From: Rhizophagus clarus
Taxonomy: Eukaryota; Glomeromycota; Glomeromycetes; Glomerales; Glomeraceae
Direction of reading: 5' to 3'
DNA: 64,000 nucleotides
Assembly (NCBI GenBank): GCA_015698045.1
Contig: BLAL01000045.1
Coordinates: 1-64,000, forward strand
In this document: piece after piece, positions 9,980 through 22,100 of the stretch
Layout: each line of letters starts with the position of its first letter
How positions within the stretch are numbered: position 1 is the stretch's first letter
Made by a program: the position numbers and the translations under genes
Notes under the pieces: generated by a model
Database searches by the model: none
What the model was told of the DNA's origin: nothing
What the model saw: the letters and a program-made list of their open reading frames with translations, nothing else

Positions 9980-11160
9980 TCAAATCCTAACTATGACTTC
10001 AAAATTTCTTCTATCAATATATTCTTTCAGTAATTCTCCATTGACTGGTGTCTTCATTATTTTCCCTTCTATAGTTTTAATTCGATGGGATCCTTTACTA
10101 ATTATTTCGTGGATATAGTAGGGTCCTTTCCATTTTTCTTCTAATTTTCCAGACCATTGTTTTTCTTTGGATGCGTCGTAATATAATACTTTATCTCCGA
10201 TATTAAATCCTTCTTTGAGTCTCTTTTGATCGTGATATTTCTTTTGATTTTCTTGAGATTTTTTGATACTTTCTTTCGCTTTATTCCTTACACTTGGTAA
10301 TTCTTCTATTAATCCAGTTATTCTGTCTTTTATAGTCATTACTTTTTCTTCCAAATTCAACAAAGTTTTCATCTTTCTTCCGTATATTAAATATCCTGGC
10401 TCTATTTTTGTTGAATCATTCTTTTTGGTCCTATAAGCTAATAATATTCCTGGTATTTTCAGATCCCAATCCTCAACGTTTCCTACTTTTGCTAATGACT
10501 CACATAATGTTTTATTAAACCTTTCTATTAATCCATTTGTTTTTGGGTGATAAGGTGTCAAGAAATTATGCTTTATTCCGAATTCCTTTAACAATGATTC
10601 TATTATCTTATTATTGAAATGACTTCCTCTGTCACTTAATATTTTCTTTGGACAACCGTGTCTACATATTATATCTTCGTAAATAAATCTTGCTACTTCT
10701 TTTGCGTCAGCTTTTTCTAGTGCTTTAGCCTCTGGCCATTTCGTAAAATAATCGCTGTGACTATATATCTATTATTTCTTTCTGTAACTGGTAATGGTCT
10801 GACTATATCTATCCCTATTTGATAGAATGGTTTTATTACTTTTATTACATTTAATTCATGTTTTTTTATAGGTTTTCCTCTCCTTTGACAACTATCACAT
10901 GATTTCACATATATTTCTATATCTTTAAGCATTCCTTTCCAATAGTAATTTTCTTTAATTCTATTATATGTCGCTTTTATTCTAAAGTGTCCTGCCTGTT
11001 CGTGATCATGTGCTATATACATTAATCCTTCAAATTCATATTTTTTAATAACTCTTAATTCCACATTATTTTTTATCCTAAATAATATTCCTTCTTTAAT
11101 TATATATTTCTTTTCTTTGTTTATTTCTTTAATTATCCTATTATATTCATTCTCATCCAT
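9980..11160 (-). pseudogene. Ty3/gypsy integrase, frameshifted
   Basis: The retrotransposon integrase inserts the cDNA into nuclear DNA. Reading from 11160, an H2C2 zinc domain (HDHEQAGHF ... CDSCQRRG) leads into the core (GIDIVRPLP with the first catalytic Asp). A short deletion near 10740 breaks the frame; the next part (YFTKWPEAKALEKADAKEVA, then SDRGSHF with the second Asp) has no start of its own. From 10594 an open stretch holds TPYHPKTNGLIERF with the catalytic Glu and a C-terminal domain (GDKVLYYDASKEKQWSGKLE, WKGPYYI). It ends just inside the 3' LTR side. The frame break makes it inactive. Order (gag upstream, integrase next to the 3' LTR) is as in gypsy elements. Confidence 0.88.
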
Positions 11161-11205
11161 TCTATTATTTCTTTCTTTTAAATTTTACAGGTCAAAATTA
11201 GTTAA

Positions 11206-11348
11206 ATAGGGTATCAATAGGTTATCAATAGGTTATCAATCGGCTATCAATAGGCTACCCTATTGGTAGCCTATTGAACTTGCGTCATAATCCGTCACCA
11301 ATCGGGCAGGCTGATTGATAGCTGATTGATAACTTATTGATACCTATT
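11206..11348. mobile_element. Short inverted-repeat element inside the gypsy internal region
   Basis: 143 bp bounded by imperfect inverted repeats (AATAGGGTATCAATAGGTTA on the left; AATAGGTATCAATAAGTTAT on the opposite strand on the right) with several internal copies of a TAGGTTATCA-like 10-mer. It supplies the stop of the gag-like ORF and sits exactly where protease, RT and RNase H should be. Confidence 0.6.
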
Positions 11349-12002
11349 GTCCTTCTTACTTTTATTTTTTCTAACTTTCTTAAGTCCTTCAATTTTCAAA
11401 ATAAATTGTTTACCCAAATTATACCACTTTCTTAACAATCTTCCTTCATACTCTTCTGTTTTAATATAGGCATCTAATACATCTATATTTCTATCAATTT
11501 CTTCATCATCCTCTATTGGTGTTTCATTTAATTCTTTTATTAATTCTTTTATCTTTTCTCTTTTACTTTTATCCTTGTTACTTGACTTATTAGCATCTGA
11601 AGTTTCTTCTGAATTTTCTTCTGCCTCTTCAGTGCTTGATTCATAGTCATTATCTTTTCCTTCAATCTCATCAGCTATAATCGCTTTACTTCTAATTCGT
11701 TTAACACTTTTCTCTTGATTATTACTTCTTTTTCTTTTTCTTCTATTATTATTTTCTTCAATACTTTCCCTATTATTATCCTTTTTACTATTATCTCGCT
11801 CATTTTCTCCATTATTTTCCATAATAATGTCTCTTTCATCATCAATATCTTTATAACATATATTGTTCAAAAATTCTTGCATTTCTTTTACTAATCTTTC
11901 ATATTCTTCTTTTTCTTCTAAACTTTTTATTGTTGCTTCTTGTTCTTTAATCCTTTTGATACCATTTTCAACAATATTTACACATATTTTTATTTCTTCC
12001 AT
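11334..12002 (-). pseudogene. gag-like N-terminal ORF of the gypsy element, truncated
   Basis: 222 codons from an ATG at 12002. The protein is highly charged: a coiled-coil-like N-terminus (residues about 10-50, KEQEATIKSLEEKEEYERL), an Asn/Asp/Arg/Lys-rich centre, an acidic stretch (ESSTEEAEENSEETSD) and a C-terminal basic segment (KWYNLGKQFILKIEGLKK). The last codons and stop come from the 11206-11348 inverted-repeat element, so the natural C-terminus is gone. Assignment to gag rests on its place between the 5' leader and integrase. There is no zinc knuckle. Confidence 0.5.
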
Positions 12003-12798
12003 TTCGAATATTTTATTGGTATTTCAGAAATTTTAATGGTATTTTCATGTTTAAGAAAAATGGTTCCAGACCAGGTTTTATTTATACCATTTTTTGGTCA
12101 CATGATTTTCATTATCTTCTTTTCTATTATTTCTCGTCTTTCTTTTCTACCATTTCTTCAAAATCTCTTTACGTTACTCATCACATGATTTGTACAACTT
12201 TATTACATCATTCACGTGACTTGTATTACTTCAAAAATTATAAATACCCCTTTTTTCCTGGAAATTTTAACCTTTTATTTTTCCTATTTCAACCTTCAAA
12301 ATTTCCAATTTAGTGTAACATATAATATGCTTTTCACCAGCTGATAACGTGTATGAATTTTCTGTTATTACAATAGAAAAACCTTATTAAAGTTATCTTT
12401 AATGTAGGTCTAGTAATACATTATCTTAATTGAGCGCGGCTACAAAGTTTATTATATTTTCCATATTTCATTTCTATTATCAACTTTAACGACTTTTATT
12501 TCATTAATAATATATCATTTATATACATATATTTTACATTTGTTCATATTTTTAGGCATTTCTGTTATTACTTTATCTTTCATATTTTTCATTCTTATTA
12601 CGACATTAATTTTACTACGCATTACCAACTTTTACTGTGCTTTATTATTTTCTTCATATTTTAATCATGACTTCTCGTATATATTCGTTACATTCATTTA
12701 TTTCATATATCACGTCATTCATATTTCAACTTTATTACGTCATTAATTTTCTTATTTCAATACGTCATTAATATTTCTCATACGTCATTAATATTTCC

Positions 12799-12977
12799 TA
12801 TATTTCTTTGATTTATTAACTTTCGTTAATCGTGATTGCATTCATCAGTTTTCCTTAACTTCAGTTAAATATCTCTTTTAATATTGACTATATTTCTTTG
12901 ATTTATTAACTTTCATTAATTGTGATTGCATTCATCAGTTTCCCTTAACTTCAGTTAAATATCTCTTTTAATATCGA
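12799..12977. repeat. Tandem duplication, 90-bp unit x2
   Basis: Units beginning TATATTTCTTTGATTTATT at 12799 and 12889 are almost identical through AAATATCTCTTTTAATAT. Confidence 0.9.
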
Positions 12978-13028
12978 TTGACCAGCAATCTTTTCGTCAT
13001 ACCTTCTAGAGCAGTGTTGAAACTGCAG

Positions 13029-13127
13029 GTTTTGTTGCGTACTTTTTCAGATGCAGACCCCAAACTGCTAATTCCGAAGTTTTGTTGCTTACTTTTTCTG
13101 ATGCAGACCTTAAACTGCCAATTTTGT
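13029..13127. repeat. Tandem duplication, 50-bp unit x2
   Basis: GTTTTGTTGC...CTTTTTC...GATGCAGACC...AAACTGC is repeated at 13029 and 13079 inside the gypsy leader. Confidence 0.8.
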
Positions 13128-13719
13128 TGTTTCCAGTATGACCTCATTTCAAATATTTTCATTGTGTACTCCCAAAGTAGTACTTCTTTTTTGATATGAT
13201 CTTAAGTTAATCTGTACCTTCATCCATTAGTTCAATCTTCTAATACTTTTGTCTTTTCATAACCTCGTCAGGCTAATCTGTATTTCCATCAATTAATCTA
13301 ATTTCCTGGTACTTTTGTCTTTACATAACTTAGATTGGTAATTTCGTACCCATTTCTCGTATAATCTTACTACAAAAACTTTTTATTTTTGTAAACTTAA
13401 TTGTTTTTCGCTTAACTACACAATCTTTAGGTACTCATCGATATCCTTTTTATTTCCCATATCACTTCAGATTGATCTTAATTGGATTTATATATACCAT
13501 ATTAATCTTCAGCCACACAGGCTTTATTATGGATACCAGACACACAATTCTATTACTTTCCACCTGCATCCGCCTTTACCATTATTTCAGGTCAGGGTAA
13601 GAGTTTGTGGTTTTCTTTTCATATTTTTCTCTGAGTTCAGATTCTCAAGAACGCTTTTGCGCTTCATTATATGATGATAATGAAAGTGGTTCCTCTTTTT
13701 CTTATTATTCAAACCACTT

Positions 13720-13738
13720 CTTCTCAGAGCATGCACCA
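13720..13738 (-). promoter_or_regulatory. Candidate tRNA primer-binding site
   Basis: On the coding (minus) strand TGGTGCATGCTCTGAGAAG begins 3 nt after the LTR end (...GTTACA). A TGG directly after a 5' LTR is the usual sign of a PBS pairing with a tRNA 3' CCA end. The tRNA was not identified. Confidence 0.5.
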
Positions 13739-13741
13739 AAT

Positions 13742-14028
13742 TGTAACGACTAAGCTGCCACCTTAGTGTTAATATATCAATAATTTTTATATGCTTGGTT
13801 TATTTATTTCATAACAATATTTTATTATTATCTCATTAATATATTGCTATCGTGAACTTATTATCTCCATTTCTTATACTCTCAAATATATTTCCAGTAA
13901 TACCTTTTTCATTATTACTAATATTTCCTTAAATTTATTTTTCTTTTAACTTTCAAACTGCGATAGTTCTCCCATATTATATTCATTTTATCTTTAAACA
14001 AATCATTCAAATATTAATTAACACTTAG
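13742..14028 (-). mobile_element. 5' LTR of the gypsy element, inner part
   Basis: Begins TGTAACGAC at 13742 (plus strand), matching the inverted ...TTACA of the other end. 13867-14028 match 9359-9522. The LTR is interrupted at 14028 after CTTAG and resumes at about 37683. Confidence 0.85.
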
Positions 14029-14047
14029 CAATTACTGGAAATGTCAC
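14029..14047 (+). repeat. Left terminal inverted repeat
   Basis: CAATTACTGGAAATGTCAC follows directly on TTAG at the LTR break. Three mismatches with the right repeat are all transitions. Confidence 0.8.
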
Positions 14048-14649
14048 AAAAAAATAAGGCAAATTTTTTTTATTAAGGTTAGCAAAAAAAAATTTGTGGC
14101 ATAGTATCCTCTTCAAATGTATAGCGCATGTATATAATTAAAGTTGGCCAAAATTAATTAAGTCTGGTTAAATTTGCTGATCAATAATTCATAATTCTGG
14201 CCAAAATTTTGCTAATTCTGGCCAACCTCGTAATTTCGGCCTAAATTAAGTTAAAATTGAAAAAATGCAGATCAAATATAGCATTACATTTATATAATAT
14301 AGTACTTTAATTTAAAAGCAAAAATATAAACTTATTAAGTACCTTTACGATTTTATAAAAAAAAATTCCCATTTAATCTTTATTATTCAACTTGAATCTT
14401 TATTTAAAAATAGTCTATTTTCTTTATTAAAATAATAAAAAATTAAAGATCAAAAATTAATACCGTTACAAAAAATGCTAATTCCCCATAAGTATTAATC
14501 ATCGCATTATAAAACTTGATATACAAGTAATTTAGACCCTCCTGAACAATATTACTTAAGCAATACATCAGGAAATTTTATAGGGCGAAAAATTGCGTAA
14601 GTTTACGATTTTGTAAGTTTACGAAAGTTTATGGCATAATATTTCGAAA

Positions 14650-15176
14650 AATTTCAAAATATTACATAAGTTTACAATTTCGTAAGATTTATGTGATATT
14701 ACGGTCAAAATATTACGCAAGTTTTCAATATCGTAAGATTTATGTAATATTATGGTTAAAATATTATGCAAGTTTTCAATATCATAAGATTTACGCAATA
14801 TTACGGTCAAAATATTTCGAAAATTTACAAGACTGTAAACTTGCGTAATATTACGGTTGAAATATTTTAAAAATTTATGAAACTGTAAACCTGCGTAATA
14901 TTACGGTCAAAATATTCTGCAAATTTACGAAACTGTAAACTTGCGTAATATTACGGTTGAAATATTTCAAAAATTTACGAGACTGTAAACCTGCGTAATA
15001 TTACGGTTAAAATATTTCGAAAATTTACGAGATTATAAATCTGCGTAATATTATGGTTAAAATATTTCAAAAATTTACGAGATTGTAAACCTGCATAATA
15101 CTACAGTTAAAATATTTTGAAAATTTACGAGACTGTAAACCTGCGTAATATTACGGTTAAAATATTTCAAAAATTT
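14650..15176. repeat. Subterminal tandem array, 50-51-bp unit, about 10 copies
   Basis: Units beginning GGTYRAAATATT and ending TGCGTAATATTAC follow each other at exactly 50 bp from 14805 (14805, 14855, 14905, 14955 and so on), with 51-bp variants before. Each unit holds a small GTAATATTAC palindrome. The array belongs to the left arm of the large inverted-repeat element. Its open minus-strand frame is only repeat translation. Confidence 0.9.
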
Positions 15177-15569
15177 AATATTACTATTCGATCGTTAAAG
15201 CTGCGTATACAGTAGAACGTATACAAGGGGCATGTGATACTATTGAATAATCAAAAATAATATAAACACCTTTTCTTTTATATAAACACCTTTTTTTTAA
15301 GTTTGAGAAAACAAATTTATTTTTATTTACGAATTTTTTATCATTTACAATTTTTATGTTAAAATTAAAGTAAATTCTAATTTTTATTATAACTTAATAA
15401 AAAAATACACATTTGATACTTGTTTGCTACTATTTTATAAAATAGTACCCAGGCTGTACAGCGTGAACGTCAGTATCAGTCACAGCCCAAAAAAAACATG
15501 AGTCTCCAGCCGATATTTGGTACGGACTGGACCTAGCTACTCACTTAATAAATAAAAAAATAAAAATAA
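15177..15569. other. Spacer between left array and Myb/SANT-like gene
   Basis: A+T-rich; 15419-15540 is somewhat GC-richer (GGCTGTACAGCGTGAACGTC, CAGCCGATATTTGG) and probably the 3' flank of the minus-strand gene. No gene is seen. Confidence 0.4.
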
Positions 15570-15950
15570 TTATCTTCTACGATACGTAGGTAAGTTTCTC
15601 CTTCTCCTACGATCATCACGCGTGACTAAAATTGATCAAATTTATCAAATTTAAAACATGAACGTAAATATTAATTATAAATTTTATTATAGTATAATTA
15701 CCCGGCCTCTCCCAAAATCTCGTTCTAAATTTGCGATAATATCTTTGGCCAGTACACGTCCACAGCCACCGCCCAGGGTTACCATTACGATAAAGGATAT
15801 AGTTCTAAATATCAAAATCAGTTTGAATATTCGATAAATACATTTAATTTATATGAATGTAATTTTATTTATTTACTTACATGGTAATCCCTGACGAGGT
15901 TCCTCTACTTTTGGCTGCACTGCTGCCCAGAAACTCTCGTCCGAAATATT
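15570..15950 (-). pseudogene. 3' half of a Myb/SANT-like gene, separated by the LINEs
   Basis: Exons 15950-15881 (NISDESFWAAVQPKVEEP), 15804-15702 (ending RYYRKFRTRFWERP) and 15625-15570 (TRDDRRRRRNLPTYRRR, stop) have proper introns (GTAAGT...TAG, GTAATT...TAG). The FRTRFWERP motif corresponds to FKEHFWEKP of the gene at 2294-3076. The 5' half, with the N-terminal helices, lies at 34850-35026 beyond two LINEs. The protein would be a small trihelix-type DNA-binding factor with an arginine-rich tail. Confidence 0.6.
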
Positions 15951-15986
15951 CTATTTATTCTGATTCAATTAAATGGATTGGTTAAT

Positions 15987-16001
15987 TTGAATTTAAATTC
16001 T
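15987..16001. repeat. LINE target-site copy 1
   Basis: TTGAATTTAAATTCT, containing the perfect 12-bp palindrome GAATTTAAATTC, borders the 5' end of LINE copy 1. The same 15 bp recur at 25057-25071 and 34819-34833. Confidence 0.9.
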
Positions 16002-16744
16002 TGATCACTCTGTCCATTTTTTTAGCTAACACTTTTTCATAAAAACTTATAGTTTTTCCTACCTAAAAGTCCTTGAATATGCCTAATAATGTTGCTAGAC
16101 GAGGCCGCGGCTCCTTTAATCCTAATACAGCCACCAAGAACGAAGAAACAACAATAATAACTCTGATAACTCTGGTTCTGACGGTGAGAACACCGTTCAA
16201 CAAAAACGCTCTAGAACTATCTCCGAACAAGCTATGGATGAAGATATCGTCGCTGACACAGCGGCTGACGCTGGTGTTGAAGTTCTTACTTCTTCCCCTA
16301 AAGAAAATACTACTGCTTCTACTTCCCTCTCCTCCTACCCAAATATTACTGCGGCTCCCTCTGCGCCTAACGACAACGCGTCTGATGGACTCAACGCGTC
16401 CATGCATGCTAGAACAATGACTTCTGCATCCCCCCCTAATGCGTCACCTGATAAGGCTACTAATGATGATTCTCCGGTTGATCAATTCCTTGTTCAGTCA
16501 CCCACCTTCTCCATCGATAGAAATGATTTTCAAGCTGCGGCTGCCCCCAACTCTGCCCCTGAAACTTTAAAGAACTTCTCTACGAATAAGGCATTGATTG
16601 ATGCCGTTAACAATACCTTTTTAGAAATGTACGAATCGTACACTGGTAAAGCAAGAATGACTGGTTCTGGTGATGCCAAACGCCTCGTTATTCATTTCCA
16701 ATCCAAGGAGGCCCGTGACGCCTGCGTTGGTGCTGCTCACCAAC

Positions 16745-17651
16745 TAGGGCTCCGATTGGTTCGGTTCAGTTCGGTTTTTGCAAAAACCGATACCGAACCG
16801 AATTAATCAGTATCGGTATTAATGATTACCGAAACCGATCGGTAATTACCGAAAACCGAATCGATTTACCGAACGAGTTTAGTAAAAAAACGTTTTGCAA
16901 CGTTTAGCAAAAAAAAGTTGCGAAATGATTTTTTCTTATCAAATCATCCATAAAAAAACGTTTTGCAACGTTTTTTATTAAAGTGACAAAAAAAAACGTT
17001 GCGAGACGTTTTTTTTATATTAAATCGTTTTATAAAAACATTTCGCAACGTTTTTAAATAAAAAGGAAAATAACGTTGCGAAACGTTGTTTTCTATATTA
17101 AATTTCCGATGTAAAAAACGTTTCGCAACGTTTTTTACAAGTTTCGCAAAAATAACGTTGCGAAACGTTATTTTTTTTATATCAAACGTTTATGTAAAAA
17201 ACGTTTCGCAACGTTTTTTACAAGTTCCGCAAAAATAACGTTGCGAAACGTTATTTTTTTTATCAAATCGTTTATGTAAAAAACGTTTCGCAACGTTTTT
17301 TACAAGTTTTGCAAAAATAACGTTGCGAAACGTTATTTTTTATCAAATCGTTTATATAAAAAACGTTTCGCAACGTTTTTTACAAGTTCCGCAAAAATAA
17401 CGTTGCGAAACGTTATTTTTTATATCAAATGTTTATGTAAAAAACGTTTCACAACGTTTTTTTTTAACTACATTATTTACGTTTTTCTTATAAAAAAAAA
17501 ATGTTTTTATTATCGGTAAATCGGTTCGGTAAATCGCAAAACCGATACCGAAACCGAAAGTTTTGGTTCGATAAATCATAAAACCGAAACCGCTCCGATA
17601 CCGAAACCAGTCGGTATGGTTCGGTAATTACCGAAACCGATCGGAGCCCTA
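16745..17651. mobile_element. Non-autonomous hAT-type element (family TAGGGCTC), 907 bp
   Basis: Ends are TAGGGCTCCGAT and its inverse ATCGGAGCCCTA, flanked by perfect 8-bp duplications TCACCAAC (16737-16744 and 17652-17659). LINE copy 2 shows the empty site (GCTCACCAACAG at about 25845). Subterminal regions repeat ACCGAA/TTCGGT motifs. The centre (about 16880-17470) is an array of about 82-bp units holding both AACGTTTCGCAACGTT and its reverse complement. It has no coding capacity. Confidence 0.93.
16880..17465. repeat. AACGTTKCGMAACGTT inverted-repeat array
   Basis: Alternating AACGTTTCGCAACGTT and AACGTTGCGAAACGTT, each flanked by A/T runs, at regular spacing (about 82 bp in the later part). 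Any one unit can fold on itself. The same motif fills the element at 38161-38874 and, more decayed, that at 56380-57305. Confidence 0.85.
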
Positions 17652-19159
17652 TCACCAACAGTTCCCGGATCTCGTATTTCATGCCCACGATCCTAAGCAG
17701 CTCTGGAGTGATGAGGACCTCTGAGCCATCCAAGTTACCGATATTCCTTTCTTTTTAACCAAAGACAATATCATGTCTTATTTCAAGAAATTTGGTAACA
17801 TTCAATCCTCTCGAGTCTACTCCAGGAAAAATGCCAAAGTACAACAAGCCAGAATTGTCTACGATTCTGCCCTTTCTATCACCCGCTTTGATACCCAATG
17901 GGCCGTTTACTGCTTCTCCACCTGTCTCCAGGTGACTCCGTGCTATTATACAGTTGATCAAAAATCCTCACGCAGAGCATTCATCGCTACGCTCACACAA
18001 CTACCTCCTAACACCAAAGATATTGACCTGGCTCCTCTCACTAGAGATCTTGGTGCCAAGGCCGTCAATGTTCCCCTCTCCCTGAACTCCTACAAACCCA
18101 AACGATGGGCTTATGTCACGTTCAATTCTCAAGAAACTATGGATGCCGCTATGGAACAAATCATTGGTTTCCGAGGCCATACATTACAATGGAACCTCCC
18201 TGACAATACTAATAAACTTTGCCACAGATGTGGTAAATTAGGCTGTGCTCCCAATCAGTGCCCAAGCCGCCAAGATCGAGGTCGTTCTAGGGGAAGGAAC
18301 CCAGTGGCTGCACTTAAGGAACGATTCAATATCACCCAACCTGCCAGACCTAAAGAGCATTCACGCTCAGGCTCTCGTTCACGCTCGCGCTCAAAAGGTC
18401 CTGGCAATTCTCAATCCTCCCAGCCACAACAACCCTTGGCTAACACCCGACTTAATAACAATCCTCGCCGGGATCGCTCTAAATCCAATGATAAATGTGA
18501 CCGTTCAGTATCTTTTTCTACGGTCTTACGTTCTCCCCCTCCTCTTTCAACACCCAATCAAAATACTACTATGTCTCCTCACGAGGCTGCTAATATTTTA
18601 TCCTTGTTGAAATCTCTCCAACAAGATATGGCTGACGTCTGAGATCGTATCACAGCCTTAGAGATCAACGATAGACGTTTGACTCATATTGAGCAACACC
18701 TCGGTTTGCTACCCCCACCTGACATCCCAACCACCAATCAGACTTCAGCTATGCTCGTAGATGCGCCGGCTATACCTGATTCTACTGTTAAGCAGGTCTC
18801 CTCTCGACCCGCTGCTTCGCCCGTACAAATGACTCTCAACCCCTTATCTCCTGGTTTCATTCCTTCACGACCAGTTAGAACTCCCATCTCCGCTCCTGTT
18901 GATATCCCTGATATTTCCTCATTATCTTCTACTTCTCATATGGCTCCCCCTTCCACCCAAACTTACGACGAAATTCAAGCCATTAATGCAAAGCATTCAG
19001 CTATTGAAAACAAATTGGATATGCTTGCCAACTCCATTAGCGGTTTTATTGGATCTATTGCTTCTTCCTCCTCCTCTTCGAACTCAGCTTACACAGCTGG
19101 TTCTAATTAATTGTCCCCCTTCTTATACCTCCCCCGTCTGATTTTATCATAGTGCTATA

Positions 19160-22100
19160 ATGACGGACAATAATTTTGATTACGATTCCTTTGTACGCAA
19201 TCCCCCCAACCCCATTGACATAGATGACCTTACCTTACAAGATTCTTTATTTTCTTCTACTTCTCCTTCGCTCTCCCTTTGCAATTCCTTTAATATTTCC
19301 TCTCTTAACATTAACGGTCTTAAGATGTTTTCACAGAATAAGATCGAGCTATTAAATGACTTCTTTTCCCTTAAACACATCTCCTTTGGTGGTGTCGTTG
19401 ACACTCACATACATCCTAAACAAATGCATTTTTTGTCTAAAAGACTTTCTAATTATACTGTTTTTTCCTCTGTTTTGGATACCTCCCAACATGTTCGTTC
19501 TTCCGGAGGTGTTTCCCTCTTTATTGAAAATTCTCTAGCTTCTCATGTTTACACTTATACCTCACTTTTATCACGATTGCTTTCTGTTGACCTATACTTC
19601 AAAGGAAACATTAAGCTTCGAATTTTTGTTGTTTACATCCCTCCTACTTCTGATCAATCCTTGCGCGATGAAACTATTGACCTCCTTATTCTCGCCTTGT
19701 CGGACGCCAAACGATTAGGTTTTCATCACGCAGTTTGTGGCGATTTTAATATGCACCTAGATCAATTCTACCCTCTATTTTTTAATCAACCTCAAATCGC
19801 TTCCAAACGTATCCATCGCCTTTTTAATTTTCTTTTAACGAATGGATATGTTGATTTTACTCCTATCAATTTTGTTTCTGACTCTTTGGGTACCTTTCAT
19901 CGTGCGGCTGTTGTTTCCCGTATTGATTATGTTTGGTCCTGTCCCCCTACTTAAACGGTTTTTACTCACCTCTGTCATTTTTGACGTGCGTGATCTTAGC
20001 CTTTCTGATCATAATCCTGTTATTACCTATTATGATTTTTCTTTTTTGTCTTCTTCTCTCAAGCCAGCACGTGCTCGACAGCTTCAACGACGTTCTCATC
20101 GTATATTTTCTTTTGATTCGGTTACCCCCTCACAATGGAAGGGCTTTTCTGCCCATATTGATAATCTATGTAACACTTCTCCCGTTGTATTTGCCTCTTG
20201 GCACGTTAATCGTATGTGTGAATATTTACACACTAACATTATCGCTGGCGCCAATGCTATTCTACCCTCACGTACTGTTGGTAATGACCATACCCCTAAA
20301 CTCCCTAAAGATTTAGAAACCCTGATACAGCATTACCGTTTCCTCAATCGCGTTCTTCACTCTATTAAATTATTACATAAATACCCGCATACCTTTTCTT
20401 CCTCTTATGACCGTAAATGGTCTGGCTACTTAATTAGATTAAATAATATATTTAATTTGTATAAATCCGTTTTTTCCTCCGTCCCTGTTTTACCTTCAAC
20501 TTTACTTTCTTGTCGGACAGATAATTTTAATCACTTATTCCATACTCTTTCACATGCCTCTAAATTATTGAGAGACTTACATCTTTTGAAAGAAAAAGAG
20601 TTCCAGGATTCTTCTATCAAGGCTCATCTTGCTTCCCGTGATCAGAATTTTGATACTGACATCTCTTCATTTATTAACTCAGCGCTTTCTCGCTCACGTC
20701 ATCGCATCATGTTAGATCGCGTCTTTATTGATCATCCTACCACTCCCCAGTTGTTGACGGATCTGCAAGATATTTCTAATGCTGTGATTAATCACTTCCA
20801 AAATGCAGTTCCTATCAAATCCTCCCCGCCCTCGCATATATCAGCTTTACCTGATCGATGGCGCTCTGAATATTCACCCATGGACTCAGTTTCTTCTGAT
20901 ATCTATAGTTCTCTATTGTCTTTCCCTTCCCTAGAGGAATGGCTCTCTACGGTTTCTTCTATGCCTAATGGCAAAGCTCCCGGACCTTCCATGATTACTT
21001 ATGAAATGCTCAAACATTTGGGACCTATTGCCAATTCTTTACTCCTCATCCTGATCCGCAAATGTTTTGCTTCTGCTGACATTCCTGATCTTTGGCGGCA
21101 AGCTATAGTTTTTCCTATCCCCAAGCCGCACGAATGGCGATGCCAATTGAAAAATACCCGTCCCATCACGCTTCTGGAAGTCATCCGGAAAGCCTTTGTC
21201 AAGCTGTTTTACAACCGCTTATCTACCATTCTAGCTGCCCACAATATTCTTAAAGGTGGCAATTTTGCGGGGCTACCAGGAAGTACCTGCCGTGATCCTA
21301 TCATTACTCTCGAGTCCATCATTCATGATGCCAATCACACCGACTCTCCCCTCTGGATTTTATCGTAAGATATCTCTAAAGCATTTGATTCTGTCAACCT
21401 TACTATGTTGAAATTTGCACTGGAACGCATTCGTCTGCCTGCGACTGCTATCACGCTTATTTTATCTCTGTTTATGAACCGTTCAAATCAGGTGTTTACT
21501 GCTCACGGTGAAACTTCTTCCTACCGGGTTCGCATCGGCATAGACCAAGGCGAAGTGATTTCCCCACTCTTATGGGTTATCTACATCGATCCTCTTCTGA
21601 CTGTTTTAAAATCTGAGATGTTGGATCCTTATATTTTACGGTCCCCATCATTACTTTCTACTGATACGGTCTCTATTCCTGATATTTCTATTAACAACCT
21701 GGTCTTTATGGATGATTCCACTCTTATTTCTTCATCGAAGGCTGGACTGGAGCATATGTTATCAATCACAGAAGAATTTTACTCGTTGAATAATACTTCT
21801 GCTAACCATCAGAAATATGTCTTGATATCTAATTCTTTGCCCTTAACCACCACATCCACTGTTCTCACTGTGGAATTTCACTTATCCTTATCGTCTTTGA
21901 ACGATATTCCTTCCATCTTTGTTACTCCTCTTTCTACTATTACTTCTTCTTTTCGCTTTTTAGGGGTATGGTTTAATATTAAAGGCTCTCGCGATTTCGT
22001 TAAAAAACAAATCGCCAGTGATTGTAATTCCTTCGCCGCCACTCTTCGTCCGACCAAACTCTCAGCTAAACAAGTGGTTTACCTTTATAACTCGGTGCTC

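Larger units (their letters stand above)
12003..13741 (-). other. Long gypsy leader (5' untranslated region)
   Basis: About 1.7 kb between the gag-like ATG and the 5' LTR carry no convincing frame on the coding strand. It contains short direct repeats, and several ACGTCATTAAT motifs near 12710-12795. Frames on the plus strand are low-complexity and look accidental. Confidence 0.5.
16079..19110 (+). pseudogene. LINE ORF1 (RRM plus zinc knuckle), copy 1, interrupted
   Basis: An RNA-binding nucleocapsid-like protein that coats LINE RNA. The start ATG (MPNNVARRGRGSF) is conserved in copy 2. An early indel shifts the frame; the true frame resumes at about 16150 and is then cut by the element at 16745-17651. 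After it come an in-frame TGA (17722-17724), an RRM-like fold (AIQVTDIPFFLTKDNIMSYF ... ARIVYD), a knuckle CHRCGKLGCAPNQC (CX2CX4CX4C) near 18220-18265, an Arg/Ser-rich segment (SRSGSRSRSRSK), a TGA at 18640-18642 and a Ser/Pro-rich C-terminus that ends at 19110. Confidence 0.85.

Noticed and set aside
12540-12746. Hydrophobic plus-strand frames in the gypsy leader
   Set aside because: T-rich composition gives Phe/Ile/Leu runs by chance; opposite to the element's strand.
14619-14810. Minus-strand frame with repeated KSYDIENL-like words
   Set aside because: It is the translation of the 51-bp variants of the subterminal array.
14650-15176. Regular 50-bp array considered as a CRISPR
   Set aside because: No alternation of constant repeats and unique spacers; whole units are similar, and the genome is eukaryotic.
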